Source: Candidatus Gastranaerophilales bacterium (GTDB lineage: Bacteria; Cyanobacteriota; Vampirovibrionia; Gastranaerophilales; Gastranaerophilaceae). From it: DNA of 64,000 bases. The stretch covers positions 12,745-76,744 of the forward strand of contig CAJUPC010000003.1 of NCBI GenBank assembly GCA_910588555.1, written 5' to 3'. The translations under genes and the position numbers were made by a program. Below the pieces are notes generated by a model that did not search any database, was not told the origin of the DNA, and saw only the letters and a program-made list of their open reading frames with translations. This document shows positions 27,812-35,438 of the stretch, piece after piece. The number at the start of each line of letters is the position of its first letter. Position 1 is the first letter of the stretch.

Positions 27812-28336
27812 TATATAAATAACTCCCGCAACAATACAGCTTATCATAATGAAAAATATTGTTGTAATTTTTAAAAACGGGTCAATTTTATTTTCTTCAG
27901 GCATTTGTTCATGTAGTTTATTTATAATGCTTTTTGAATAATCATTTTTAAATTCATTTTTTGTTTTTTCAAAAGCATCGTGAAGAAGTTTTTTAAAGGT
28001 ATATATGTTTTCTAAATCCTGTCTTGCAAGAGGGTTTGATATAGCGATTTTTTTTATTTTAATACTATCCATATCATCAAGTTCATTGTCTATATATGCA
28101 GAAAGGTTAGATTTAAAATCTTCATATTGTCTTGTAATATAAGGGTTTTCAAGCTCTTCATTTTGAATATCTATAAACTTATTCAGCATATTTTTCATCT
28201 GCATATATTTTTCCATGCATTCGGGGCAGCTTTCCAAATGTTTTCTTACAAATTCTGATAATTTTGCGCTGAGTTTATCTTCTAAATAAAAACTCATAAG
28301 TGCGCTTACTTGATCACATGTTAATTGATTATGCAT
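27800..28336 (-). CDS. Anti-sigma factor with zinc-finger domain and C-terminal anchor
   Basis: 178 residues. The N terminus is a zinc-containing anti-sigma domain (RKHLESCPECMEKY, the HxxxCxxC motif), the middle is charged and helical, and the last 25 residues are one membrane segment (TTIFFIMISCIVAGVIYIL). It would hold the upstream ECF sigma factor at the membrane until a signal arrives. Starts 12 bases after the sigma gene. The C-terminal tail after the membrane segment is too short to be a sensor domain, so the signal may act through cleavage or zinc oxidation. Confidence 0.82.
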   Translation of the reverse strand: MHNQLTCDQVSALMSFYLEDKLSAKLSEFVRKHLESCPECMEKYMQMKNMLNKFIDIQNEELENPYITRQYEDFKSNLSAYIDNELDDMDSIKIKKIAISNPLARQDLENIYTFKKLLHDAFEKTKNEFKNDYSKSIINKLHEQMPEENKIDPFLKITTIFFIMISCIVAGVIYILYF

Positions 28337-28348
28337 ATTTTACCCTCT

Positions 28349-28945
28349 TTATATATATGTTTTTAAATCTTCCTGCAGTTTGCCTCTGGCGCGAGCAATG
28401 CGGGATTTTACAGTGCCTATTGTTGCATTTGTAGCTTCTGCTATCTCTTCGTAACTCAATCCCTGTAATTCACGTAAAATTATCGCAACTCTGAATTGTT
28501 CAGGAAGCTGTAAAATTGCGTTTTTAATAATTTTTTCAAGCTCTGATAAAATACATTTTTCGGGAGGTTTGCATTTTTTGTCTAAAAGCTGAAATTTAAT
28601 CGGCGGGATATCTTCGACTTCTTCATCAAGAGAAACGGTGTCAACATTTCTTTGTGATTTTCTAAGTTCATCGTAAAATAAGTTTGTTACAATCTGATTT
28701 AGCCATCCTTTAAATAATTTTGGGTTTTTAAGATTTTTTATATTTTTTGCAACACGCAAAAGTGCCTCTTGAGTCAAATCAGATACATTCTCATGCTTTG
28801 GACCAAGGTAAGAGAATGCCGCAAATACGTTTTTTTGTTCACGTCGGATTAATTCTTCAAGTGCTTTGAAATCATCTTGTTGTGATAGTACAACAAGTTC
28901 TTCCAATGGCATTTTTTTGTATTGCACTTTATTGTTACCTGACAT
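28349..28945 (-). CDS. ECF-type RNA polymerase sigma factor
   Basis: 198-residue group IV sigma factor. Region 2 includes DLTQEALLRVAKNIKNL and FKGWLNQIVTNLFYDELRK; region 4 includes LPEQFRVAIILRELQGLSYEEIAEATNATIGTVKSRIARARGKL. The frame extends six codons further upstream, but the ATG at 28945 is directly served by AAGGAGA, so I use it. Operon with the zinc anti-sigma gene. I could not identify its target promoter motif. Confidence 0.9.
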   Translation of the reverse strand: MSGNNKVQYKKMPLEELVVLSQQDDFKALEELIRREQKNVFAAFSYLGPKHENVSDLTQEALLRVAKNIKNLKNPKLFKGWLNQIVTNLFYDELRKSQRNVDTVSLDEEVEDIPPIKFQLLDKKCKPPEKCILSELEKIIKNAILQLPEQFRVAIILRELQGLSYEEIAEATNATIGTVKSRIARARGKLQEDLKTYI

Positions 28946-29040
28946 AAACTTCTCCTTACACATATAGTAAGGAAAGTATTATCAAAAATGCTCATTCATT
29001 GATACATAGCCAATAGAATATATTTTTTATTTTATAATAA

Positions 29041-30282
29041 TTATTCTGCGCAGATATAACCTTTTAAGGCAGTATGAGCTGCAACATAGGGAGAAGCCAG
29101 ATAAATTGAGCCTTCAACATTACCCATTCTTCCGCGGAAATTTCTGTTTTGGGTTGCAAGACAAACTTCTCCGTCAGCTAATGTGCCTGCATGAACTCCG
29201 ACACAAGGACCGCAGCCCGGAGGTAAGATAGCAGCGTTTGCTTCAACAAAAGTTGTGATTAATCCCTCATCTAAAGCTTGAAGGTAGACATCTTTTGAGG
29301 CCGGACAAATTAGCATTCTTACGTCAGGATTAACTTTTTTGCCTTTCAGAATATCTGCCACAATTCTTAAATCTTCAATTCTGCCGTTTGTACAAGTTCC
29401 GACAAACACCTGATGAACTTTTATGTCGCATAATTCTTTAGCAAGTTTAGTGTTATCAACCGTATGAGGACAAGAAACCGTATGGTCAATATCTTCTGCA
29501 TTAATTTTTATTACTCTTTCATAAACAGCATCTGTGTCAGGTTTTAGAGTTCTGAATTTATCTTCACGTCCACGTGATTTTAAGAATTCTTTTGTTTTTT
29601 CATCGGCAACAAATAATCCTGCTTTTGCACCAGCTTCTACAGCCATATTAGCTAAAGTGAAGCGTTCTGACATACTCATATTTTCAATAGTGTCACCTGT
29701 AAATTCCAATGCCTTGTAAGTTGCACCGTCAGCGCCGATTAGTCCGATTAAATGAAGCATTAAATCTTTTGAGCAAATTCCTTCTTTGAATTTGCCTGTA
29801 ACTTCAATTTTAAATGTTGCGGGAACCTTAAGCCATGTTTTACCCAATGCCATTGCAACTGCAATATCAGTAGAACCCATACCTGTTGCAAATGCTCCGA
29901 GAGCACCTGATGTACAAGTATGAGAATCGGCACCTACAAGAATTTCGCAAGGGTTTACGAATGTTTCAATAAGACGCTGGTGACAAACTCCTGCACCGAC
30001 GTCAGAAAGAACTGCGCCGTATTCTTTTGAAAAATCTCTTAAAACCGTATGTGTGTTTGAGAGTTCTTTTCTCGGGCTTGGAGAAGCATGGTCAATAAAG
30101 AGAATTGTTCTTTCTGGATTGTTAAGTTTTTCTTTGCCTAGTTTTTTGAATTCCTGAACAGTCAAAGGACCTGTTCCGTCCTGTACAGCAGTAACATCTA
30201 CTTTTGCAATAATAAGTTCACCTGCGTGTACATCTTTTCCTGCGTGTTCGGAAATAATTTTTTCAGCTAAAGTCAGTCCCAT
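29041..30282 (-). CDS. leuC: 3-isopropylmalate dehydratase large subunit (LeuC/HacA family)
   Basis: 413-residue aconitase-family subunit for leucine synthesis. Substrate and cluster motifs are present: FIDHASPSPRKELSNTH, GADSHTCTSGALGAFATGMGSTD, the 4Fe-4S cysteines in FVGTCTNGR and PPGCGPCVGVH, and RNFRGRMGN. The short form (about 415 residues) is the one shared with homoaconitase and citramalate-type enzymes, so leucine specificity is inferred. No leuD small subunit lies next to it in the window. Confidence 0.9.
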   Translation of the reverse strand: MGLTLAEKIISEHAGKDVHAGELIIAKVDVTAVQDGTGPLTVQEFKKLGKEKLNNPERTILFIDHASPSPRKELSNTHTVLRDFSKEYGAVLSDVGAGVCHQRLIETFVNPCEILVGADSHTCTSGALGAFATGMGSTDIAVAMALGKTWLKVPATFKIEVTGKFKEGICSKDLMLHLIGLIGADGATYKALEFTGDTIENMSMSERFTLANMAVEAGAKAGLFVADEKTKEFLKSRGREDKFRTLKPDTDAVYERVIKINAEDIDHTVSCPHTVDNTKLAKELCDIKVHQVFVGTCTNGRIEDLRIVADILKGKKVNPDVRMLICPASKDVYLQALDEGLITTFVEANAAILPPGCGPCVGVHAGTLADGEVCLATQNRNFRGRMGNVEGSIYLASPYVAAHTALKGYICAE

Positions 30283-30321
30283 AACATTCTCCTTTTTTCA
30301 CAATGATAGCACAAAAATGTA

Positions 30322-31076
30322 TCAAAGTTTATGAGGATAATCTGATTTAAATTCCCAATTGTCAAATAATAACAATTTTCCGCAACTATCAACGTTTTTT
30401 TTGCACATTTCAAGTGCTTCTTCTCTTGTATTGCATTGCGATGCAGGATAACACATCGGACCAAACGGAATTCTGTTATTGCCTAAATACAGTTTGATTT
30501 TTCTGTCACTGTCACAAAGCAAAAATCGGTATATATCTTTTCCATATTTATTTGGACCTTTATCACTATTGATATCAAATGTTAAATCACTGCAATCACC
30601 GTTGCGGAAAGTAAAGCTTGAACCGTCAATAAGCGATACTTTTATTGCTTTGAAGAAACGTTCTTCTCCTTCAACATATATTGTTTTATTTTCATCAATT
30701 GTTGAATATTTAATATATGGTTTTATATATTTGTTAAATGTATAAACTGAGAGCGTTCTGCATTCTTCATCTTTTTCATCAGCGTCTTCATCATCAGTAT
30801 TAAATGCGCTGTACTGAATATTCCAATCCCACACCTGTCCATTTTCTGTTTCAGAAAGTAATATAGCCTGCTGCATCATACTGTAGAATTTCTTTAATCT
30901 TGCAGACGCTTCCTGTTTTTTGTGGTGTTGAATAACTGACGGCATAGTAAGCGCCGCAACCACACCAATGATTGCTAAAGTAATTAAAGTTTCTGCTAAT
31001 GTAAATGCCCTAAAAAACTTTAAACCGATATTGTCGGGGGGGGGGCAATCACAGCTCTATAATTCAATCTTGACAT
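30322..31076 (-). CDS. Type IV pilin-like protein, out of frame at a C10 tract
   Basis: The minus-strand ATG at 31076 follows CGGAGG and reads MSRLNYRAVIAPPP, then runs to a stop soon after C10 (G10 at 31036-31045 on plus). The other frame encodes FRAFTLAETLITLAIIG (prepilin cleavage expected at A|F) and a soluble domain ending DNWEFKSDYPHKL. 755 bases start to stop is one short; C11 or C8 gives a 251-residue prepilin. Here the helix has T for V and A for G compared with its paralogues. OFF as written. Confidence 0.82.
31036..31045 (+). repeat. G10 homopolymer (C10 in coding strand) in the pilin 3 leader
   Basis: Ten G flanked by ATTGTC and CAATCACAGCTC on the plus strand. Same length as the tracts at 8488 and 18171. 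Confidence 0.9.
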
Positions 31077-31104
31077 ATAAATACCTCCGTTTTTATATTT
31101 AATT

Positions 31105-31133
31105 ATTATTTACTATTTAGATGATTTTGTCAA
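31105..31133 (-). promoter_or_regulatory. Predicted promoter of pilin 3
   Basis: On the minus strand CACACTTGACA (TTGACA 31128-31133), a 17-base spacer, AATAAT (31105-31110). Same hexamers, spacing and CACAC prefix as pilin 2; the RBS and first codons (CGGAGGTATTTATATGTC) are also identical. Confidence 0.65.
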
Positions 31134-31146
31134 GTGTGCCAAATGC

Positions 31147-31177
31147 AAAAAAAAGCTGCTATCGTATGATAGGCAGC
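31147..31177 (-). terminator. Rho-independent terminator on the minus strand
   Basis: Read on the minus strand, GCTGC-C-TATC, loop ATAC, GATA-GCAGC, followed by eight T. It lies just upstream of the pilin 3 promoter and can only end a minus-strand transcript coming from 31.2-31.4 kb, where there is no gene. Confidence 0.75.
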
Positions 31178-31330
31178 ATTAAATAAACACGAGGATATTA
31201 AGAGAGAGAGTATAAAATAAACTTCTTTTTATATCTTTTCGTTCTAACCATTGAAGAACTTACGATTTTTAATATCCGATTTTTCCCTTTGTTTTGAAAT
31301 TAATTTGAAATTTCCCTTACTCTTATATAA
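31147..31330 (-). ncRNA. Candidate structured small RNA
   Basis: The 367-base gap 31077-31443 has no ORF. On the minus strand a perfect 9-pair stem (GGATATTAA with TTAATATCC; plus positions 31269-31277 and 31193-31201) encloses two hairpins, GTTCT/AGAAC (31241-31259) and TATAAAA/TTTTATA (31211-31233). This three-way junction is followed by the terminator at 31147-31177. The 5' end is uncertain: a TTTATATAAG near 31322-31332 could be a -10 region, which would give about 180 bases. No match to 6S, tmRNA or RNase P recognised. Confidence 0.4.
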
Positions 31331-31400
31331 AGTATTTTTAGATTAAAAAATTTACTTTTTAGAGTTTGTTTGTTAAGTTTTTGTTACATTTGTTTATTTC

Positions 31401-31429
31401 TTGTATTCTTAATAGGAAAATGGTATAAT
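31401..31429 (+). promoter_or_regulatory. Predicted pilT promoter
   Basis: TTGTAT (31401-31406), a 17-base spacer, TATAAT (31424-31429). The first ATG (31444) is only 14 bases after the -10 box, leaving a leader of about eight bases. Confidence 0.65.
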
Positions 31430-31443
31430 CTTTAAATAGGGAT

Positions 31444-32559
31444 ATGGGAGAGATTACGTTGGATAATAATTTTGATATTGTAATGTTTTTGAAAAGGGCA
31501 GTATCTGCCGGAGCTTCGGATGTTCATCTTCAAGCCGGTGAATATCCTGTTGTAAGAATTAACGGTAAAATTACCAAAATTAACATGCCTGTTTTGACTG
31601 AATTAGATATTGAAAATGCGTTTGAAACGCTTGTACCTGTGTATTTGAAAGACAAAATTAAAACTGTGTTTGACTTGGATTTTGCTTATGAAATAACAGG
31701 GCAGGCACGTTTCAGGGTTAATTTCAGCAGACAGCTCGGTAAAGGGGCGCTTGTTATAAGAACAATTCCTTATAATATTAAAAAGATTTCAGAATTAATG
31801 CTGCCTGAGTCAATCGAACAGTTTGCAGCATTGAATAACGGTCTGGTTCTCGTTACCGGTCCTACTGGTGCCGGAAAATCAACAACAATTGCATCTTTAA
31901 TTGATTATATAAATATTAATTATCCAAAGCATATTGTGACTATTGAAGACCCTGTTGAATTTATTTTTACAAATAAAAAATCAATAGTTTCTCAAAGACA
32001 GCTTCTTATTGATACACCGTCTTTCCCTGACGGTATCAAATATGCATTAAGACAGGATCCTGATGTTATATTTGTCGGCGAAATCAGAGACAGAACTACC
32101 ATTGAAGCAGCTTTGAATGCTGCTGAAACAGGACATCTTGTGTTTGCAACACTTCATACAAATGACGCAATTCAAACGGTCAGCAGAATTGTTAATATGT
32201 ATGAGCCGACTGATAGAGATTTTGTAAGAAAACAGCTTGCTCAAGTATTACGCGGTACTGTTTCTCAGAAACTTATTCCGATTAATAACGGTACGGGAAG
32301 ACGTCCTGCATGTGAAGTTCTTGTTTCGACGCCGCCTGTTATGGATTTTATTGAAAAGAACAAATTAGAAGAAATTTATGACCTTGTAAGAAAAGGTTCT
32401 TATAACAGTATGATTACGATGAATTCTTCACTTTACAGACTTTATGAACAGGGGTTGGTAACAGAAGATGTTGCTCTTGAATATTCTGATAACAAAGTTG
32501 AATTACAGCAGATGTTCAGAGGAGTTTATCATGGAACTTTCGGGAGTTCGGGAAATTAG
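31444..32559 (+). CDS. pilT: Type IV pilus retraction ATPase PilT
   Basis: 371-residue secretion ATPase of the PilT type. N-terminal PAS-like domain (AGASDVHLQAGEYPVVRINGKI), Walker A GPTGAGKSTT, Asp box VTIEDPVEF, Walker B RQDPDVIFVGEIRD, His box ETGHLVFATLHTNDA. PilT proteins power pilus disassembly and twitching. It is the only pilus motor gene in the window; the pilin-like genes nearby are the natural context. The ATG at 31444 leaves almost no leader; a TTG at 31459 with GGGAGAG in front is an alternative start. Confidence 0.92.
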   Translation: MGEITLDNNFDIVMFLKRAVSAGASDVHLQAGEYPVVRINGKITKINMPVLTELDIENAFETLVPVYLKDKIKTVFDLDFAYEITGQARFRVNFSRQLGKGALVIRTIPYNIKKISELMLPESIEQFAALNNGLVLVTGPTGAGKSTTIASLIDYININYPKHIVTIEDPVEFIFTNKKSIVSQRQLLIDTPSFPDGIKYALRQDPDVIFVGEIRDRTTIEAALNAAETGHLVFATLHTNDAIQTVSRIVNMYEPTDRDFVRKQLAQVLRGTVSQKLIPINNGTGRRPACEVLVSTPPVMDFIEKNKLEEIYDLVRKGSYNSMITMNSSLYRLYEQGLVTEDVALEYSDNKVELQQMFRGVYHGTFGSSGN

Positions 32560-32562
32560 CAG

Positions 32563-33324
32563 ATGAACAATTTTGTTACCGACGCAATTAATTTAAAAGC
32601 TTATAATTTGAGTGAAGCAGACAAAATTATTGTTATGTATTCACGTGATAAAGGCTTAATTCGAGGTGTCGCAAAAGGTGTTAAAAAACCTAAAAGCAAA
32701 CTCGGTGCACGCATGGATTTGCTTGTGGCAAATAAATTAATGCTTTATAAAGGTAAAAATCTTGACAGAATTTGTCAGGCTGAGGCATTAAACACGTTTC
32801 AAAAAACAAGACAAAATATGGATAAGATTTTTTATTCAATGTATGTAACAGAAATAGTTACTAATTTTGGAGTTGAAGATGATCCGTGTTCAAATGAGGT
32901 TTATGAGCTGCTTTACAAAGCTTTGGATAAGATTTCAAACGCATCGGATACCGTACAAATTTTGATTGCTGTTATTAAATTTCAGTTGAAAATTATGCAG
33001 ATTGCGGGATTTGGCATTGAACTCGACACCTGTCTTTGCTGTCGCGAACATATAAAAGAGGAAAATATGTATTTTTCATCTCAAATGGGCGGAATTGTTT
33101 GTGCAGAATGCAATGAAACTTTAAAATTGCGCACGGTTATGCATTACAAATTGAGAGATTTTTTGAATGCCTGTTTGCAATATGATTTTGATTATGTGTC
33201 TGAGTATGATGAAAAAGCAAACGAAAAAGTCTGTATGGTTTGTTTTGAACTTTTAAAAGAATATATAAATGTTCATTCAGCAAAAAAATTTAATTCAACA
33301 AATATTTTGCAGGAAATAAAATAA
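32563..33324 (+). CDS. recO: DNA repair protein RecO
   Basis: 253 residues. N-terminal OB fold (TDAINLKAYNLSEADKIIVMYSRDKGLIRGVAKGVKKPKSKLG, read in parts) and a helical C-terminal domain with a four-cysteine zinc site (CLCCREH then CAECNE). Mediates RecA loading with RecR in RecFOR gap repair. Starts four bases after pilT and ends on the first base of the dtd ATG. Confidence 0.88.
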   Translation: MNNFVTDAINLKAYNLSEADKIIVMYSRDKGLIRGVAKGVKKPKSKLGARMDLLVANKLMLYKGKNLDRICQAEALNTFQKTRQNMDKIFYSMYVTEIVTNFGVEDDPCSNEVYELLYKALDKISNASDTVQILIAVIKFQLKIMQIAGFGIELDTCLCCREHIKEENMYFSSQMGGIVCAECNETLKLRTVMHYKLRDFLNACLQYDFDYVSEYDEKANEKVCMVCFELLKEYINVHSAKKFNSTNILQEIK

Positions 33325-33761
33325 TGAAAGCATTAATTCAAAGAGTAAAAAGCGCGTCTGTTACAATAAATAACGAACTTTATTCCGAAATAGGTTCAGG
33401 TTTGCTTGTGTTTGTCGGTGTAGAAAAAGCTGACGGGCATGAAAATGCCGAAAAACTTGCAGATAAAATTTTGAAATTGCGAATTTTTGAGGACGAAAAC
33501 GAAAAAATGAATTTATCGGTTTCTGATGTCAAAGGCGAAATTCTTGTTGTATCGCAGTTTACTCTTTGCGGTGATTGTAAAAAAGGTACGCGCCCTTCAT
33601 TTGATAACTCTGCGCCTTTAGACAAAGCTGTTGAATTATATGAATATTTTGCTGAATGTGTAAAACAAAGCGGACTCAATGTAAAGACAGGTAAATTTCG
33701 TGCAATGATGGATGTGGCGCTTATCAATGACGGTCCGGTGACTTTTTTTATTGAAAAATAA
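33324..33761 (+). CDS. dtd: D-aminoacyl-tRNA deacylase
   Basis: 145 residues, exact family length. Removes D-amino acids (and glycine from tRNA-Ala) mischarged on tRNA. Both active-site signatures are present: SQFTLCGDCKKGTRPSF and the cross-subunit motif NDGPVTFFIEK at the C terminus. Translation is coupled to recO through TAATG. Confidence 0.95.
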   Translation: MKALIQRVKSASVTINNELYSEIGSGLLVFVGVEKADGHENAEKLADKILKLRIFEDENEKMNLSVSDVKGEILVVSQFTLCGDCKKGTRPSFDNSAPLDKAVELYEYFAECVKQSGLNVKTGKFRAMMDVALINDGPVTFFIEK

Positions 33762-33772
33762 ATGGTTATAGC

Positions 33773-33810
33773 TTGCAAAAAAAATGAAAGCATGGTATAA
33801 TGAGCATGCT
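33773..33810 (+). promoter_or_regulatory. Promoter with inverted repeat around the -10 box
   Basis: TTGCAA (33773-33778), a 17-base spacer, TATAAT (33796-33801). The -10 is bracketed by AGCATG (33789-33794) and CATGCT (33805-33810), a perfect inverted repeat placed where a bound repressor would block the polymerase. Drives the low-complexity protein at 33899, with a leader of about 90 bases. Confidence 0.55.
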
Positions 33811-33898
33811 TAGAAATCGATTTTATTTTTACTGAGGAGATATTTTTTATTAAATTTATTAAATCGGAATTACGATATTAATTAAGAGGCTTATTATT

Positions 33899-34933
33899 AT
33901 GTATGTAAACAAGTGTATCAAATGTGGTCGCGAATTTGAAACCAAAAACCCCAAAAGAGTTATTTGTCCGGATTGCTTATATCCTGATAAAAATATGATG
34001 GTGTCTTCGAATTCTTCAGAAGAAACTGCTCCTAAACAGCAGTCAGAACCGCTTAATGGATACAGCGCCGGCGGAAATGAAGAACCTCCAAGATATTATA
34101 GTGCCGGCGGAAATGACCAGCAGCCGAGATATAACAGACCTCAGCAAAGACAATACAATAATAATCAGGGCGGTTATAACAATAACAGAAGTAATTACAA
34201 TCGCGGCGGATATAATAATAACCGTCAGCAAGGCGGATATAACCGTGATAACAGAGGCGGCTACAATAATCAGCGTAGCGGCGGGTATAATAATAACAGA
34301 CCGCAGCAGGGCGGATATAACAGACCTCAAAGACCATATAACAACCAGCAAGGCGGTTATAATAACAGAAGACCTCAAGGCGGAGGATTTAACAAGTTTA
34401 ACAACAGACGTCCGCAAATGAAAAAGGCGCCAAAACAATTACTCGTAAGTAAAGAACAATTGGAACAAATTGAATTGCTTTACAAATTGATGTTACCGCT
34501 TCCGAATCCTGACTGTCACGAAGTTATCGGTGAAAAAATCGGTTTGGAACCAAGAAAAGTATTTTTCGGTATAAATCTTGTAAGACAAAAAATGATGCTT
34601 CCGAAATTGCCGTTCCCAAAACGTAAACTTGCAATTTCGCCTGACCAGTTATTTGCTATCAAAAATCTTTATGAACCATTATTACCGCTTCCTCCAATCG
34701 GTTGTCACAAAATTATTGCGGCTCAGTTGAAAATGGATGAGTGGAGAGTTCACGTAGGTATCGGCTTAATCAGGTCGCAAATGGGACTCGGCCGCTGGAA
34801 TGAAGACAGAACTGATATTCCCGAAAGTATGAAAAAAGACACTAAAGCTGTGGAACCTGCTCAAAATGCAGAAAAAACAGAAGAAAAGCCTAAACGCGGA
34901 AGAAAACCTAAAAAGGTAGAAGATGAAGCATAA
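33899..34933 (+). CDS. Zinc-ribbon protein with RGG-like low-complexity domain and tandem repeats
   Basis: 344 residues with four visible parts. (1) N-terminal zinc ribbon, CIKCGREFETKNPKRVICPDC read as CxxC and CxxC (residues 6-26). (2) About 55-175, low complexity rich in G, Y, N, Q and R, built from GGYNNNR-like units. (3) Two tandem repeats of about 55 residues (from about 181 and 244), each with LLP-LP-P-x-x-CH-x-I and a V-x-x-GI-x-L-I/V-R-x-x-M core. (4) A basic tail KRGRKPKK like an AT-hook. Probably binds RNA or DNA and may self-associate. Overlaps rimM by 11 bases in an RNA-modification cluster. Confidence 0.7.
   Translation: MYVNKCIKCGREFETKNPKRVICPDCLYPDKNMMVSSNSSEETAPKQQSEPLNGYSAGGNEEPPRYYSAGGNDQQPRYNRPQQRQYNNNQGGYNNNRSNYNRGGYNNNRQQGGYNRDNRGGYNNQRSGGYNNNRPQQGGYNRPQRPYNNQQGGYNNRRPQGGGFNKFNNRRPQMKKAPKQLLVSKEQLEQIELLYKLMLPLPNPDCHEVIGEKIGLEPRKVFFGINLVRQKMMLPKLPFPKRKLAISPDQLFAIKNLYEPLLPLPPIGCHKIIAAQLKMDEWRVHVGIGLIRSQMGLGRWNEDRTDIPESMKKDTKAVEPAQNAEKTEEKPKRGRKPKKVEDEA
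34140..34400 (+). repeat. Degenerate GGYNNNR-encoding repeats
   Basis: Imperfect tandem repeats of units like GGCGGTTATAATAATAAC encode the low-complexity section of the preceding entry. The repeats are degenerate at the DNA level, and the antisense frames stay open only because of this composition. Confidence 0.75.
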
Positions 34934-35438
34934 TTATGTTTCTGTAGGTAAGATTTTAAACTTTCACGGAATTAAAGGCGATGCTAAAGTCGGTTTTTCT
35001 AAAAATCAACAGGACTTTTTAGCTTCTCTTGACTATGTTTTGATAAAAAAAGATAATGAATATACACGTTTCAATATTGAAAATATTCGTTTTCATAAAA
35101 ATTTTGCTATTATTAAATTTGAAAGCATAAATTCTATTGACGAACTTTTGGAATATAAAGGCGCTTTTCTTTATGTAGAGGAAAATACAATTCGTGAAGC
35201 TTTGGAAGAAGATGAATTTTTGATTGATGAACTTGTAAGTATGGAAGTTTATGACGCTGACGGTAAAAAACAAGGATTTGTTGTCGGAGTTTCAAATAAC
35301 GGAGCAAATGATTTATTATCAGTGAAAACAAATTCAAAAAAAATAGTTTTAGTTCCGTTTGTAAAAGCTATTGTAACTGATGTCAGCATTAAGGACAGAA
35401 AAATTGTAATTAATAACATTGAAGGGCTTCTGGAATGA
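34923..35438 (+). CDS. rimM: 16S rRNA processing protein RimM
   Basis: 171 residues. N-terminal reductase-like barrel (YVSVGKILNFHGIKGDAKV) and C-terminal PRC-barrel (DELVSMEVYDADGKKQGFVVGVSNNGANDLL). Assists 30S head maturation with ribosomal protein S19. Overlaps both neighbours: 11 bases with the low-complexity gene upstream and ATGA with trmD downstream. The rimM-trmD order is widely conserved. Confidence 0.92.
   Translation: MKHNYVSVGKILNFHGIKGDAKVGFSKNQQDFLASLDYVLIKKDNEYTRFNIENIRFHKNFAIIKFESINSIDELLEYKGAFLYVEENTIREALEEDEFLIDELVSMEVYDADGKKQGFVVGVSNNGANDLLSVKTNSKKIVLVPFVKAIVTDVSIKDRKIVINNIEGLLE

Noticed and set aside
31077..31443. 5' leader of pilT
   Set aside because: The pilT promoter (31401-31429) lies downstream of the structured region, and the terminator there points the other way.
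34043..34438. Long antisense frames over the low-complexity gene
   Set aside because: They exist because the sense repeats (GGY NNN) leave few stops in other frames. No RBS or promoter and only repetitive composition.
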